Of a stretch of 64,000 bases of DNA, positions 47,649 through 57,142 are shown piece after piece (the stretch's first letter is position 1; every line of letters begins with the position of its first letter). The notes under the pieces were generated by a model. The model ran no database searches. It saw nothing but the letters and a program-made list of their open reading frames with translations, and was not told where the DNA came from. A program made the translations under genes and the position numbers. The DNA comes from Shewanella cutis (GTDB lineage Bacteria > Pseudomonadota > Gammaproteobacteria > Enterobacterales > Shewanellaceae): positions 186,001 to 250,000 of the forward strand of contig NZ_JACSDI010000003.1 of NCBI RefSeq assembly GCF_022410515.1, read 5' to 3'.

Positions 47649-49148
47649 ATGACCACACAAGTTAAGCATTACATTGATGGCGAATTCACCACAGGCACTG
47701 GTACATCACAAATCGTGGTGACCAATCCTGCCAATAACGCGCCGATTGCCGTTATTAATAGCGCCACGGCCGATGAAGTCCATGCGGCCATCGCCAGTGC
47801 CAAGGCGGCATTTAAAACGTGGAAAGAAGTACCTGTGTCTGAGCGTGCCCGTGTCATGTTGCGCTACCAACACCTACTTAAAGAACATCACGATGAGTTA
47901 GCGACCATCCTTGCCCATGAAACCGGTAAAACCTTTGAAGATGCCAAGGGCGATGTCTGGCGCGGAATTGAAGTGGCAGAACATGCCTGCAACATTGCCT
48001 CATTACTGATGGGTGAAACCGTTGAAAACGTTGCGCGCTCTATCGATACCTACAGCTACACTCAGCCTCTTGGTGTGTGTGCGGGCATCACGCCGTTTAA
48101 CTTCCCTGCGATGATCCCGTTGTGGATGTTCCCACTGGCGATTGCCTGCGGTAATACTTTTATCCTTAAGCCATCTGAGCAAGACCCAATGACGCCGCAG
48201 CGTTTAGTTGAGCTATTTGTCGAAGCGGGCGCGCCAAAGGGCGTATTGCAACTGATCCATGGTGATAAAACGGCGGTAGATATTCTGCTGGCAGACCCTG
48301 CGGTAAAAGCCATTTCCTTCGTCGGCTCTGTGGCTGTAGGTCAATACATCTACAAAACCGGTACCGATAACTTAAAACGCGTACAAGCCTTTGCTGGGGC
48401 GAAAAACCACTGCGTGATTATGCCTGATGCGAATAAGCAGCAAGTGATCAACAACCTAGTGGGCGCATCTGTCGGCGCGGCGGGTCAACGCTGTATGGCG
48501 ATTTCAGTCGCGGTATTTGTCGGCGCGGCTAAAGAGTGGATCCCTGAGCTCAAAGAAGCGCTGGCGAAGGTTCGCCCAGGTTTATGGCACGATAAAGAAG
48601 CCGGTTACGGTCCGCTGATCAGCCCAGCCGCCAAAGCGCGCGTGCTCAAACTTATCGCCCAAGGTAAGGAAGAGGGCGCAGAGTGTTTACTCGATGGCAG
48701 CGATTTTACTGTGGCAGGTTTCGAGTCAGGCAACTGGGTAGGACCGACCATGTTCACTAAGGTCACGACCGATATGAGCATCTACAAAGAAGAAATCTTT
48801 GGCCCAGTGCTCTGCTGTATGGAGTCTGATTCATTAGAAGATGCCATCGAACTCGTTAACGCCAGCCCCTACGGTAACGGTACCTCTATCTTTACCGCCA
48901 GCGGCGCCGCGGCGCGTAAATATCAACACGAAATCGAAGTCGGCCAAGTCGGTATCAACGTGCCAATCCCTGTGCCATTACCTTTCTTCTCGTTCACGGG
49001 TTGGAAGGGCAGTTTCTACGGCGACCAACACGCTTACGGTAAGCAAGCGGTACGTTTCTACACTGAAACTAAGACCATTACCTCTCGCTGGTTCGAGTCG
49101 GACATTGCGGTGGCAGCTGGCCCTAATATGAGCATTAACTTGCGCTAA
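47649..49148 (+). CDS. mmsA: Methylmalonate-semialdehyde dehydrogenase (acylating)
   Basis: MmsA oxidises methylmalonate semialdehyde to propionyl-CoA in valine degradation. The 499-residue aldehyde dehydrogenase has NAD-binding residues in [16 protein letters not shown] and [12 protein letters not shown], the catalytic Cys near residue 282 in [12 protein letters not shown], and the family-specific [15 protein letters not shown], where many other aldehyde dehydrogenases have a conserved Glu motif. It lies 131 bases after the thiolase gene, in a spacer with a distant GAGCTGGC/GCCAGCTC inverted repeat. Confidence 0.95.
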   Translation: MTTQVKHYIDGEFTTGTGTSQIVVTNPANNAPIAVINSATADEVHAAIASAKAAFKTWKEVPVSERARVMLRYQHLLKEHHDELATILAHETGKTFEDAKGDVWRGIEVAEHACNIASLLMGETVENVARSIDTYSYTQPLGVCAGITPFNFPAMIPLWMFPLAIACGNTFILKPSEQDPMTPQRLVELFVEAGAPKGVLQLIHGDKTAVDILLADPAVKAISFVGSVAVGQYIYKTGTDNLKRVQAFAGAKNHCVIMPDANKQQVINNLVGASVGAAGQRCMAISVAVFVGAAKEWIPELKEALAKVRPGLWHDKEAGYGPLISPAAKARVLKLIAQGKEEGAECLLDGSDFTVAGFESGNWVGPTMFTKVTTDMSIYKEEIFGPVLCCMESDSLEDAIELVNASPYGNGTSIFTASGAAARKYQHEIEVGQVGINVPIPVPLPFFSFTGWKGSFYGDQHAYGKQAVRFYTETKTITSRWFESDIAVAAGPNMSINLR

Positions 49149-49309
49149 GCGGTTTAAAAAACAGTTTAAACGCATTGTGAAACAGCAGGTTATTCAGTCT
49201 AAACGTGGCGCAGTTGGCGCCCATTGATGATAAGCCTGCTGATAAATTCACTGTGTATCACGCCAAGATATTTACGAAAGAAATGGCCAAAGAGTCATAG
49301 GAGAGCCAA

Positions 49310-50467
49310 ATGGATTTTAATTTCAACGAAGACCAACGCCAATTTGCCGATCTGGCTCGCCAGTTCGCGGCGGATGAACTCGCCCCCTTTGCCGCCAAAT
49401 GGGACGAAGAACATCATTTCCCTAAGGATGTGATCCAAAAAGCCGGTGAGCTGGGCTTCTGCTCCCTGTATTCCCCCGAATCGGAAGGCGGTATGGGGTT
49501 ATCGCGCTTAGATGCCTCGATTATTTTCGAAGAGCTGGCAAAGGGCTGTACAGCCACCACCGCCATGCTGACCATTCATAATATGGCTACTTGGATGGTC
49601 ACCACTTGGGGTACAGAGACTTTGCGTCAAGCTTGGTCTGAGCCTTTGACAACGGGCCAAATGTTAGCGTCTTACTGCTTAACAGAACCTGGCGCTGGCT
49701 CGGATGCGGCATCTTTGCAAACCAAAGCGGTGCGTGATGGTGATGAATACGTGGTATCTGGCTCGAAGATGTTTATCTCGGGCGCGGGCGCAACTGAATT
49801 GCTGGTGGTGATGTGCCGCACGGGTCAAGCTGGGCCAAAGGGGATTTCGGCGATTGCCATTCCTGCCGACAGTGAAGGCATTATCTATGGTAAGGCCGAA
49901 GATAAGATGGGCTGGAACGCGCAGCCGACGCGCTTAGTTACCTTTGATAACGTGCGTGTGCCGGTTGCAAATCTGCTTGGTGAAGAAGGCCAAGGCTTTA
50001 CCTTTGCGATGAAAGGCTTAGACGGTGGCCGTATCAATATCGCTACTTGCTCTGTCGGTACGGCGCAGGCGGCTCTAGAGCGTGCAACCCAGTATATGAA
50101 CGAACGCCAGCAATTTGGTAAGCCACTGGCCGCTTTCCAAGCGCTGCAATTTAAGCTGGCCGATATGGCGACCGAATTAGTGGCCGCGCGTCAAATGGTG
50201 CGTCTGGCCGCCTTTAAACTCGACAGTGGTGACCCAGAAGCCACCGCCTATTGTGCGATGGCGAAGCGCTTTGCTACTGATGTGGGTTTTCAAGTTTGCG
50301 ATGCGGCGCTGCAAATTCATGGCGGATATGGTTATATCAGGGAGTATCCGTTAGAGCGTCACTTCCGTGATGTTCGTGTACACCAGATTTTAGAGGGCAC
50401 TAACGAAATTATGCGCCTCATTATCGCCCGTCGTTTACTCGACGAAAATGCCGGACAAATCCTTTAA
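49310..50467 (+). CDS. ivdC: Acyl-CoA dehydrogenase, probable isobutyryl/2-methylbutyryl-CoA dehydrogenase
   Basis: This flavoprotein introduces the double bond in branched acyl-CoAs of valine or isoleucine breakdown. The 385-residue protein has the ASYCLTEPGAGSDAASL FAD/substrate motif, the GYGYIREYPLERHFRDVRV segment and the catalytic Glu near residue 362 in QILEGTNEIMRLIIARRLL, typical of short/branched-chain members (ACAD8-like). The substrate range is inferred from the operon. 64 bases separate it from the enoyl-CoA hydratase gene. Confidence 0.92.
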   Translation: MDFNFNEDQRQFADLARQFAADELAPFAAKWDEEHHFPKDVIQKAGELGFCSLYSPESEGGMGLSRLDASIIFEELAKGCTATTAMLTIHNMATWMVTTWGTETLRQAWSEPLTTGQMLASYCLTEPGAGSDAASLQTKAVRDGDEYVVSGSKMFISGAGATELLVVMCRTGQAGPKGISAIAIPADSEGIIYGKAEDKMGWNAQPTRLVTFDNVRVPVANLLGEEGQGFTFAMKGLDGGRINIATCSVGTAQAALERATQYMNERQQFGKPLAAFQALQFKLADMATELVAARQMVRLAAFKLDSGDPEATAYCAMAKRFATDVGFQVCDAALQIHGGYGYIREYPLERHFRDVRVHQILEGTNEIMRLIIARRLLDENAGQIL

Positions 50468-50531
50468 GCTGCCCTAATAGGACTGTAGGATTTGGCGATA
50501 ATCGATTGGAAATATAAGGGAGCCGAAACAG

Positions 50532-51305
50532 ATGGACTATTTAGTTGAGCGAATTGAAGGCCATACGGCCATTCTGACCATGAACAATCCGCCGGCCAAT
50601 ACTTGGACCGCCCAGAGTTTGCAGGCGCTTAAAGCCAAAGTGCTGGAACTCAATGCCAACAATGACATTTACGCGCTGGTGTTAACTGGCGAGGGCAACA
50701 AGTTTTTCTCCGCGGGTGCCGATTTAAAACTGTTTAGCGACGGTGATAAGGGCAATGCGGCGAGCATGGCAAAACACTTTGGCGAAGCATTTGAAACCCT
50801 AAGCCAGTTCCGCGGCGTGTCGATTGCCGCCATTAACGGTTATGCCATGGGCGGCGGCTTAGAAGTCGCACTGGCCTGTGATATTCGTATTGCCGAAACC
50901 CAAGCCGTGATGGCGCTGCCTGAGGCCACCGTTGGCCTGTTGCCCTGTGCGGGTGGTACCCAAAACCTCACTGCTTTGGTGGGCGAAGGTTGGGCGAAGC
51001 GGATGATCCTCTGCGGTGAGCGGGTGAATGCCGCCCAAGCGCTGAATTTGCGTCTAGTCGAGGAAGTGGTTGAAACGGGTGAAGCCTTAAATGCGGCGAT
51101 AGCGCTAGCTGCCAAAGTGGCCAATCAGAGCCCAAGCAGTGTCACTGCCTGTAAGACACTTATCCAAGCGGGGCGTCAAATGCCGCGTAGCCAAGCCTTA
51201 CCAATAGAGCGTGAACTGTTTGTCGGTTTGTTCGATACTGAAGATCAGGCCGAAGGCGTAAACGCGTTTTTGGAAAAACGTAAAGCTGATTGGAAGAACC
51301 GCTAA
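50532..51305 (+). CDS. ivdD: Enoyl-CoA hydratase
   Basis: This crotonase-family enzyme hydrates methacrylyl-CoA or tiglyl-CoA in valine and isoleucine breakdown. The 257-residue protein has the oxyanion-hole FFSAGADLKLF and AINGYAMGGGLEVALACDIRIA, and the catalytic Glu region LPEATVGLLPCAGGTQNL. The usual first catalytic Glu position is occupied within AMGGGLEVAL. Its stop codon overlaps the start of the next gene by one base, indicating translational coupling. Confidence 0.91.
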   Translation: MDYLVERIEGHTAILTMNNPPANTWTAQSLQALKAKVLELNANNDIYALVLTGEGNKFFSAGADLKLFSDGDKGNAASMAKHFGEAFETLSQFRGVSIAAINGYAMGGGLEVALACDIRIAETQAVMALPEATVGLLPCAGGTQNLTALVGEGWAKRMILCGERVNAAQALNLRLVEEVVETGEALNAAIALAAKVANQSPSSVTACKTLIQAGRQMPRSQALPIERELFVGLFDTEDQAEGVNAFLEKRKADWKNR

Positions 51306-52456
51306 TGACAAACTTAGTAGATAAGGCTGCACACTCGTTCGCCACTCAACATGTGGTTTTTCAAACTTTAGCCACCGCCTCGGGCAAATTAGTTGGGGTG
51401 GTGACGCTCAATGTTGAAAAAGCCCTCAACGCCTTGGATCTTGATATGGTTCGGGCCATGACGGTGCAGCTCAATTTGTGGAAAAAAGATCCGTTAATCG
51501 CCTGTGTGGTACTGGATGGCAGCGGAGAAAAGGCGTTTTGTGCGGGTGGCGATGTGCGGGCGTTATATCACGCCTCTGTTGCCGCTCAGGGACAAGTGAC
51601 TGAGGTCGCTAAAGTATTCTTTGAAGAAGAATATCGTCTCGATTATCTACTGCATACCTTTGGTAAACCTGTGCTGGTATGGGGTGATGGCATAGTGATG
51701 GGCGGTGGTCTGGGCCTGATGGCTGGTGCCAGCCACAAAGTAGTGACAGAAACCTCCCGAATCGCCATGCCTGAAGTCACCATCGGGCTTTATCCCGATG
51801 TGGGCGGCAGCTATTTCCTCAACCGCATGCCGGGCAAAATGGGGCTGTTTTTAGGCTTAACCGCCTATCAAATGAACGCCGCCGATGCCTGTTACGTTGG
51901 CCTTGCCGATCATTATCTAAATCGTGACGACAAAGAGCTGATGTTCGATGCCATGGCGACCCTCGATTGGAGTGACTCGCCTGCACTTAATCATCAACGA
52001 CTCGATTCGATGATCAACGAACTGTCGAACCAAGTGGACATCCCTAAGGGCGATAGTTTACTTGCCGAGAGCCAAGAGATTATCGATAGGCTGATGGCGG
52101 GCAGTTTGACGGATATTGTCAGCCGTATGTCGAGCTTACGCACTGAAGAAGCGTGGTTAAATAAAGCCTGCGCGACTATGCTCGCGGGCAGCCCGATCAG
52201 TTGGCATTTGGCGTATATCCAAAGCCAGCTAGGTACCAAACTTAGTCTAGCGCAATGTTTTAAATGGGAATTAACCGTTAGCGTCAATGTTTGTGCTAAG
52301 GGCGATTTCAGTGAAGGCGTACGGGCACTGTTGATTGATAAAGACAAACAGCCCAAATGGCAATTTGCCGATGTGCAATCCGTGCCAAACCGCGTTATCG
52401 AGGACATGCTGACCTCACCTTGGGGAGAAGAACATCCCTTAAGCCAATTAAGCTAA
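51305..52456 (+). CDS. ivdE: 3-hydroxyisobutyryl-CoA hydrolase
   Basis: This crotonase-fold enzyme removes CoA from 3-hydroxyisobutyryl-CoA, keeping the toxic methacrylyl-CoA pool low in valine degradation. The 383-residue length and the motifs AFCAGGDVRALYH, GDGIVMGGGLGLMAGASHKVVTE and MPEVTIGLYPDVGGSYFLNRMPG identify the HIBCH subfamily rather than a hydratase. ATG 51305 (MTNLVDK) overlaps the preceding stop; the frame starts five codons earlier. An intrinsic hairpin follows before mmsB. Confidence 0.93.
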   Translation: MTNLVDKAAHSFATQHVVFQTLATASGKLVGVVTLNVEKALNALDLDMVRAMTVQLNLWKKDPLIACVVLDGSGEKAFCAGGDVRALYHASVAAQGQVTEVAKVFFEEEYRLDYLLHTFGKPVLVWGDGIVMGGGLGLMAGASHKVVTETSRIAMPEVTIGLYPDVGGSYFLNRMPGKMGLFLGLTAYQMNAADACYVGLADHYLNRDDKELMFDAMATLDWSDSPALNHQRLDSMINELSNQVDIPKGDSLLAESQEIIDRLMAGSLTDIVSRMSSLRTEEAWLNKACATMLAGSPISWHLAYIQSQLGTKLSLAQCFKWELTVSVNVCAKGDFSEGVRALLIDKDKQPKWQFADVQSVPNRVIEDMLTSPWGEEHPLSQLS

Positions 52457-52464
52457 GCCAATCG

Positions 52465-52503
52465 ATGGCAGGTAAAGCAAGCGCTTTGCCTGCCATTTTT
52501 ATC
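52465..52503 (+). terminator. Terminator-like hairpin inside the BCAA operon
   Basis: ATGGCAGG-T-AAAGC pairs with GCTTT-G-CCTGCCAT and is followed by TTTTTATC. It sits between the hydrolase gene and mmsB, so it may attenuate the last two genes. Confidence 0.6.
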
Positions 52504-52527
52504 TGGAATAACAACTATCTGGAATAA
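52500..52527. repeat. 12-bp direct repeat before mmsB
   Basis: TATCTGGAATAA occurs at 52500-52511 and 52516-52527, separated by CAAC. It may be a small duplication; no function is evident. Confidence 0.7.
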
Positions 52528-52557
52528 TAAAAGACACCAGAACACAGGAGTGATGGC

Positions 52558-53475
52558 ATGAGTACAGTAGCATTTATCGGTTTAGGTAATATGGGCGGCC
52601 CAATGGCGGCCAATTTATTAAAAGCGGGCATGACGGTACGTGTCTTCGACTTAGTGCCAGCCGCCATGCAAGCCTTGGCCGACCAAGGCGCATTAGTGTC
52701 GAGCACGGCATGCGGCGCAGCGGCAGGCGCCAATGTGGTGATCACTATGCTGCCTGCGGGTAAGCATGTCAGAAACTTATACTTAGGAAATAAAAGTGCA
52801 GGAAATGGTAGCGAGAAAGGTCTACTCGACGTCGTCGCTGGTGATACCTTGCTGATTGATTGCTCGACCATTGATGCCCAAAGCGCTCAATTGGTGGCGG
52901 CCGAAGCGGCTAAGAGTGGTATCGAATTTATCGATGCGCCAGTATCCGGTGGTACCGCAGGCGCGGCGGCAGGCACCTTGACCTTTATCTGTGGTGGCTC
53001 GGACATCGCCTTTGAGCGCGCGCAACCTGTACTCAATGCCATGGGTAAGAATATCTTCCATGCGGGCGGTCCAGGCGCTGGGCAAATTGCTAAAATCTGC
53101 AATAACATGCTGTTATCTGTGCTGATGGTCGGTACATCTGAAGCCCTGCAAATGGGGATAGACCATGGTCTCGACCCTAAAGTGCTGTCGGACATTATGA
53201 AGGTCAGCAGCGGCGGTAACTGGACGCTTGAAAAGTACAACCCTTGCCCGGGTGTGATGGAGAATGTGCCTTCTTCTAAGGGCTATCAGGGCGGCTTTAT
53301 GGTAGATTTGATGGTTAAAGATCTCGGCCTCTCCCAAGAAGCCGCATTATTGAGCAATTCGAGTACACCCATGGGCTCACTCGCGCGCAGCTTGTATGTG
53401 AATCATGCACGACAAGGCAATGGTCGCCGAGATTTCTCCAGTATTTTTGAACAATTTGCACCACTTAAGAAATAG
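52558..53475 (+). CDS. mmsB: 3-hydroxyisobutyrate dehydrogenase
   Basis: MmsB oxidises 3-hydroxyisobutyrate to methylmalonate semialdehyde with NAD, giving the MmsA substrate. The 305-residue beta-hydroxyacid dehydrogenase has the family signature FIGLGNMGGPMAANLLKAG at the N-terminus, FIDAPVSGGTAGAAAGTL near residue 123 and GAGQIAKICNNML with the catalytic Lys near 180. 101 bases separate it from the hydrolase gene; this spacer holds a terminator-like hairpin and a short direct repeat. Confidence 0.95.
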   Translation: MSTVAFIGLGNMGGPMAANLLKAGMTVRVFDLVPAAMQALADQGALVSSTACGAAAGANVVITMLPAGKHVRNLYLGNKSAGNGSEKGLLDVVAGDTLLIDCSTIDAQSAQLVAAEAAKSGIEFIDAPVSGGTAGAAAGTLTFICGGSDIAFERAQPVLNAMGKNIFHAGGPGAGQIAKICNNMLLSVLMVGTSEALQMGIDHGLDPKVLSDIMKVSSGGNWTLEKYNPCPGVMENVPSSKGYQGGFMVDLMVKDLGLSQEAALLSNSSTPMGSLARSLYVNHARQGNGRRDFSSIFEQFAPLKK

Positions 53476-53499
53476 ACATTAAAAACAAGGGATAACCAG

Positions 53500-54258
53500 A
53501 TGGATTTAAAAGATAAGGTTGTCGTCATCACTGGCGGCGCGGGTGGTTTAGGCTTAGCGATGGCGCATAATTTTGCGCAGGCGGGTGCTAAGTTGGCACT
53601 TATCGATGTGGATCAAGAAAAGTTAGAACGCGCCTGTGCCGATTTAGGCTCATCCACCGAAGTCCAAGGTTATGCGTTAGATATTACCGATGAAGAAGAC
53701 GTGGTCGCGGGTTTTGCCTATATATTGGAAGACTTTGGCAAAATCAACGTGTTAGTCAATAATGCCGGCATTCTACGTGATGGCATGTTAGTCAAAGCCA
53801 AAGACGGTAAGGTGACAGATCGTATGTCATTCGACCAATTCCAATCGGTGATCAATGTTAACCTTACTGGTACATTCCTCTGTGGCCGTGAAGCGGCTGC
53901 CGCAATGATTGAATCGGGACAAGCTGGGGTGATTGTTAACATTTCTAGTCTTGCCAAAGCAGGCAACGTGGGACAATCCAACTATGCGGCCTCCAAAGCG
54001 GGTGTGGCGGCGATGTCTGTCGGTTGGGCAAAAGAGCTGGCCCGTTACAATATCCGTAGCGCAGCGGTAGCACCGGGGGTGATTGCGACCGAAATGACGG
54101 CGGCGATGAAGCCAGAAGCATTAGAGCGTTTAGAGAAGCTCGTACCCGTTGGTCGTTTAGGTCAAGCGGAGGAAATAGCCTCCACCGTACGCTTTATTAT
54201 TGAAAACGATTATGTAAATGGTCGTGTCTTTGAAGTGGATGGCGGTATTCGCTTGTAA
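53500..54258 (+). CDS. ivdG: SDR-family 3-hydroxyacyl-CoA dehydrogenase (probable 2-methyl-3-hydroxybutyryl-CoA)
   Basis: This classical short-chain dehydrogenase probably oxidises 2-methyl-3-hydroxybutyryl-CoA in isoleucine degradation, supplying the thiolase at the head of the operon. The 252-residue protein has GGAGGLGLAMAHNFAQAG for NAD binding, LVNNAGILRDGML, the catalytic Ser in NISSLAKAGNVGQ and YxxxK in NYAASKAGVAAM. The substrate is inferred from context; a FabG-like ketoreductase is the alternative. It ends the operon, followed by a clear terminator. Confidence 0.87.
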   Translation: MDLKDKVVVITGGAGGLGLAMAHNFAQAGAKLALIDVDQEKLERACADLGSSTEVQGYALDITDEEDVVAGFAYILEDFGKINVLVNNAGILRDGMLVKAKDGKVTDRMSFDQFQSVINVNLTGTFLCGREAAAAMIESGQAGVIVNISSLAKAGNVGQSNYAASKAGVAAMSVGWAKELARYNIRSAAVAPGVIATEMTAAMKPEALERLEKLVPVGRLGQAEEIASTVRFIIENDYVNGRVFEVDGGIRL

Positions 54259-54282
54259 GAGATTATCTTATTGATAATCAAC

Positions 54283-54309
54283 AAAACCGAGCGTTTGCTC
54301 GGTTTTTTG
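54283..54309 (+). terminator. Terminator of the branched-chain degradation operon
   Basis: AAAACCGAGC pairs with GCTCGGTTTT around GTTT, followed by TTG. It lies 25 bases after the last stop codon. Confidence 0.8.
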
Positions 54310-54427
54310 TTGGAGAAAGACAGCACTAGTTTTGACACATTTAGTTCAATGGAATGATCGATGGGAGTTGACATTTAAGGGCTATCCTTCAACAATCGCA
54401 CTCCTCTTTTTTTACATAACTTTACAT

Positions 54428-54691
54428 GGGCGTGTTGACGTTTCGAGATTAGATTTTGTTCGCTCTGGCAAGCACGTGCTCGCGAAACGAGGAATGATGT
54501 GTAGTTATTCTACTCAAATGACGAGTGACAAAGAGCAAGTGCTTGCCAGACGAACCCTTCGGACAGCATTTGGCTGACGTTTCTGCTGCGTTATCGTCCG
54601 TTTATGTAGAATAACTACACTGCACGGACTTTGTCTTGCATAAACGCCAGCCAAATTGCTGCAAAAATAACCCTGAAACGTCAACACGCCC
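54428..54691 (+). mobile_element. MITE copy C (264 bp)
   Basis: It is in the same orientation as copy A and about 17 bases shorter. The GGGCGTGTTGACGTTTC ends are kept, along with GTTCGCTCTGGCAAGC/GCTTGCCAGACGAAC and TGGCTG/CAGCCA-type internal stems. The flanks are AT on both sides (54426-54427, 54692-54693), not TA as for copies A and B. Confidence 0.83.
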
Positions 54692-54731
54692 ATATAGGGT
54701 TGACATTATGGTGTTGGAGTTGAATATCTGA

Positions 54732-54974
54732 ATGTCATGGCAGGATAAGGCTCTATGGCTTGAAAAAATCACCAAACGCATGATGTTAATTGTCGGTGCC
54801 TTAGGTGTACTAGTGATCTACGGCGGCTTCTTTTTTCTCCTCTTCAGTGGTCGTTCGGTCGCGGTGATCCCATGGTTTTTTTTACTTTCACCTTGGATTT
54901 GTATTTATTGTGGCTTGACGCAAGAACAACAGACTAATGTACTGAAATGGTTTATTAAAAAAGTTAAAAAATAA
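54732..54974 (+). CDS. Small membrane protein of unknown function
   Basis: The 80-residue protein has an amphipathic start (MSWQDKALWLEKITKR) and two hydrophobic segments (about residues 18-38 and 43-62) separated by SGRS, then a basic C-terminus (KWFIKKVKK). No family is recognised. There is no strong ribosome binding site, but the composition is protein-like and the gene lies 40 bases past the MITE, in the direction of the S9 gene. Moderate confidence that it is a real gene. Confidence 0.6.
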   Translation: MSWQDKALWLEKITKRMMLIVGALGVLVIYGGFFFLLFSGRSVAVIPWFFLLSPWICIYCGLTQEQQTNVLKWFIKKVKK

Positions 54975-55044
54975 GCCCTTAAGGGCATTTGCATCGCTTT
55001 CGTTTCGATTTTGGCTTGTTTAGTTTGCAAACTTGGGGAATACA

Positions 55045-57081
55045 ATGGGTTTAGGACGCTATCTTCCACATCTGCTGAGTGCGGCTTTGTTGCTACTCTG
55101 CGGATGTGAGCGTACGGATACACATGCTCAACCCGCCAAGGAAAACGGCGAAATTAAAGTTGCCCCCTATGGTAGCTGGCAATCACCTTTGTCTGCGACA
55201 GATGTCTTTAAACAAACCGATGATATTGCAGAATTACAAAGCGTAGGTAATGCGATTTATTTTGCCGAATCGAGTGGGCGCGACCAAGGTAAGGTGGGCA
55301 TCAAGCGCCTCGACGGCCTTGGTAAAGTCACTCAAGTGGTGTTGCCGGATTTTAATGTTAAATCCACTGTGCATGAATATGGCGGTGCAGCGTTTTTGGG
55401 TATAGGCAAGAGCCTCTTTGCCACCAAAATGCAGGATCAGCTGTTTTACCGTTTTGCCCCTAACCAGCCGCCTTTGCCGTTAACCCCCAATGGCACGCGC
55501 CATGCTGATTGCGTGGCTTATCCTAAGGGCTCACGAATTATCTGCGTGCGTGAAGATCATCGTCAGGGAGGGGAACCGAAAGCGAGCCTAGTGACCATTA
55601 ATCTTAACTTTGCTGGTGAAGGCGATACCTTTGTCTCGGGACATGACTTTATTTCTTCCCCGGCCATTTCACCCGATAACACCCAACTGGCGTGGATCAC
55701 ATGGGAACATCCTTATATGCCGTGGGATAACAGCGTGCTGTGGCTTGGGGAGCTTGACCGCAAAGGCCAATTAAAAAATGTTCGCAAGGTAAGTACACCG
55801 CAGGCGTCTTCAGTGGCTCAGCCTTTGTTTGGCCCTGACGGAAAATTATATGTGGTCTCCGATCTTAGTAATTGGTGGAACATTTATCGCGTCACTCCAA
55901 GTTACACTTTAGAGCCCGTGTTGAGTAAAAATGCCGAGTTTGCTGTGCCCGATTGGCGTTTAGGTAACCATAATTATGCCTTTGAAAATGCAACAACTTT
56001 GATTGCTAGTTATGTTGAAGGCAATCGAGCGGCATTACTGCGCATTCACTTAGATTCGGGATTAACTGAATCCCTTGCAATTGATTTTGCAGAGATCACT
56101 CAAGTGGTGAAGGGTGAAGACGGTGTATATTTTGTTGGTGCAAAGGCGACGCCAGAGAAAGGCATTTACCGGGTGGTTGGCCGCGGTACCGAACTTGTGT
56201 ATGCGCCAGCACTCGCCAATTTAAATCCTAACTATGTGTCACGGGCGAAAAATATTGCCTTCGCAACGGGCAAAGACCAGCAGGCCTACGGTTATTTTTA
56301 TGGTCCCGTCAATCCCAAATTCGTGCCGCCCCATGATACCCGTCCGCCGCTGATTGTGATGTTACATGGTGGGCCGACATCAAGGGCGAGTTTAGCCTAT
56401 CGCAGTGAGATCCAATTTTGGACTAGCCGCGGTTTTGCGGTGTTAGATTTAAATTTCCGTGGCAGCAGTGGCTTTGGTCGAGCCTATCGTCAAAGCCTGT
56501 ACGGTAAATGGGGGGAAAGCGATGTTGAAGATGCGGTCAATGCCGCTAAATACTTAGTGGCTAAGGGATGGGTCGATGCGAATAAGCTGGCCATTCGCGG
56601 GATCAGTGCGGGAGGGTTGACCGTGATGTCATCCTTAGCTTTTTATAATGTATTCCAAGCGGGTGTAAGCTATGAAGGCATCAGCGATGTTGAACAGCTT
56701 GCTAAGAGCACCCATAAATTTGAGTCGGGCTATCTGGATCAATTAATCGGGCCATATCCTGAAAATACAGACAGATACCGTGAGTTATCGCCACTAAATC
56801 ATTTAGATGGGTTAAATGAGCCGTTGCTGATTTTCCAAAGTTTAAGAAACAAAATTGTCCCTACGTCGCAGTCACGGCAAATTTATGATGCCCTTAAAGC
56901 TAAAGGCGTACCGACGGCCTATATCGATTATGGCGATGATTCTGACGAAGGGCGCACCCCAGAACATAAGGCAGCGGGATTAGAAACTGAGTTAGCCTTT
57001 TATGGGCAAGTGTTTAAGTTTACTCCTGCGGGTAAATTGCCTCCATTAATACTCGATAATGCAAACGCATTAACGCCATAA
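55045..57081 (+). CDS. S9 prolyl oligopeptidase family lipoprotein, probably lacking catalytic Asp and His
   Basis: The 678-residue protein has a lipoprotein signal with lipobox LLCGC (Cys near residue 18), a beta-propeller region with SPAISPDNTQLAWITWEHPYMPW-type repeats, and a C-terminal alpha/beta-hydrolase domain. The nucleophile Ser521 is present in GISAGG. The usual D-K-x-V-P Asp is Asn602 (SLRNKIVP), and the usual GxGHGF His aligns to Asp634 (DDSDEGRTPE), so normal peptidase activity is doubtful. ATG 55045 follows GGGGA at 55035-55039; a TTG at 55033 is in frame. A terminator follows. Its partner is unknown. Confidence 0.85.
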   Translation: MGLGRYLPHLLSAALLLLCGCERTDTHAQPAKENGEIKVAPYGSWQSPLSATDVFKQTDDIAELQSVGNAIYFAESSGRDQGKVGIKRLDGLGKVTQVVLPDFNVKSTVHEYGGAAFLGIGKSLFATKMQDQLFYRFAPNQPPLPLTPNGTRHADCVAYPKGSRIICVREDHRQGGEPKASLVTINLNFAGEGDTFVSGHDFISSPAISPDNTQLAWITWEHPYMPWDNSVLWLGELDRKGQLKNVRKVSTPQASSVAQPLFGPDGKLYVVSDLSNWWNIYRVTPSYTLEPVLSKNAEFAVPDWRLGNHNYAFENATTLIASYVEGNRAALLRIHLDSGLTESLAIDFAEITQVVKGEDGVYFVGAKATPEKGIYRVVGRGTELVYAPALANLNPNYVSRAKNIAFATGKDQQAYGYFYGPVNPKFVPPHDTRPPLIVMLHGGPTSRASLAYRSEIQFWTSRGFAVLDLNFRGSSGFGRAYRQSLYGKWGESDVEDAVNAAKYLVAKGWVDANKLAIRGISAGGLTVMSSLAFYNVFQAGVSYEGISDVEQLAKSTHKFESGYLDQLIGPYPENTDRYRELSPLNHLDGLNEPLLIFQSLRNKIVPTSQSRQIYDALKAKGVPTAYIDYGDDSDEGRTPEHKAAGLETELAFYGQVFKFTPAGKLPPLILDNANALTP

Positions 57082-57090
57082 TATTAAAAG

Positions 57091-57125
57091 CAAAAGCCTA
57101 CTCTTCAGTAGGCTTTTGTCTTTGG
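57091..57125. terminator. Bidirectional terminator between the S9 gene and cueR
   Basis: CAAAAGCCTACT pairs perfectly with AGTAGGCTTTTG around CTTC, with A-rich and T-rich flanks for both converging transcripts. Confidence 0.8.
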
Positions 57126-57142
57126 CGTAAGCCAAATGGTGT

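Larger units (their letters stand above)
54259..54731 (+). other. Spacer after the BCAA operon, holding MITE copy C
   Basis: The 473 bases hold the operon terminator and MITE copy C. The 54310-54427 part has no recognisable feature. Open frames crossing it run through the MITE and are not genes. Confidence 0.7.

Noticed and set aside
54332..54577. Open frame of 81 codons
   Set aside because: It runs from a spacer into MITE copy C and has no ribosome binding site or protein-like sequence.
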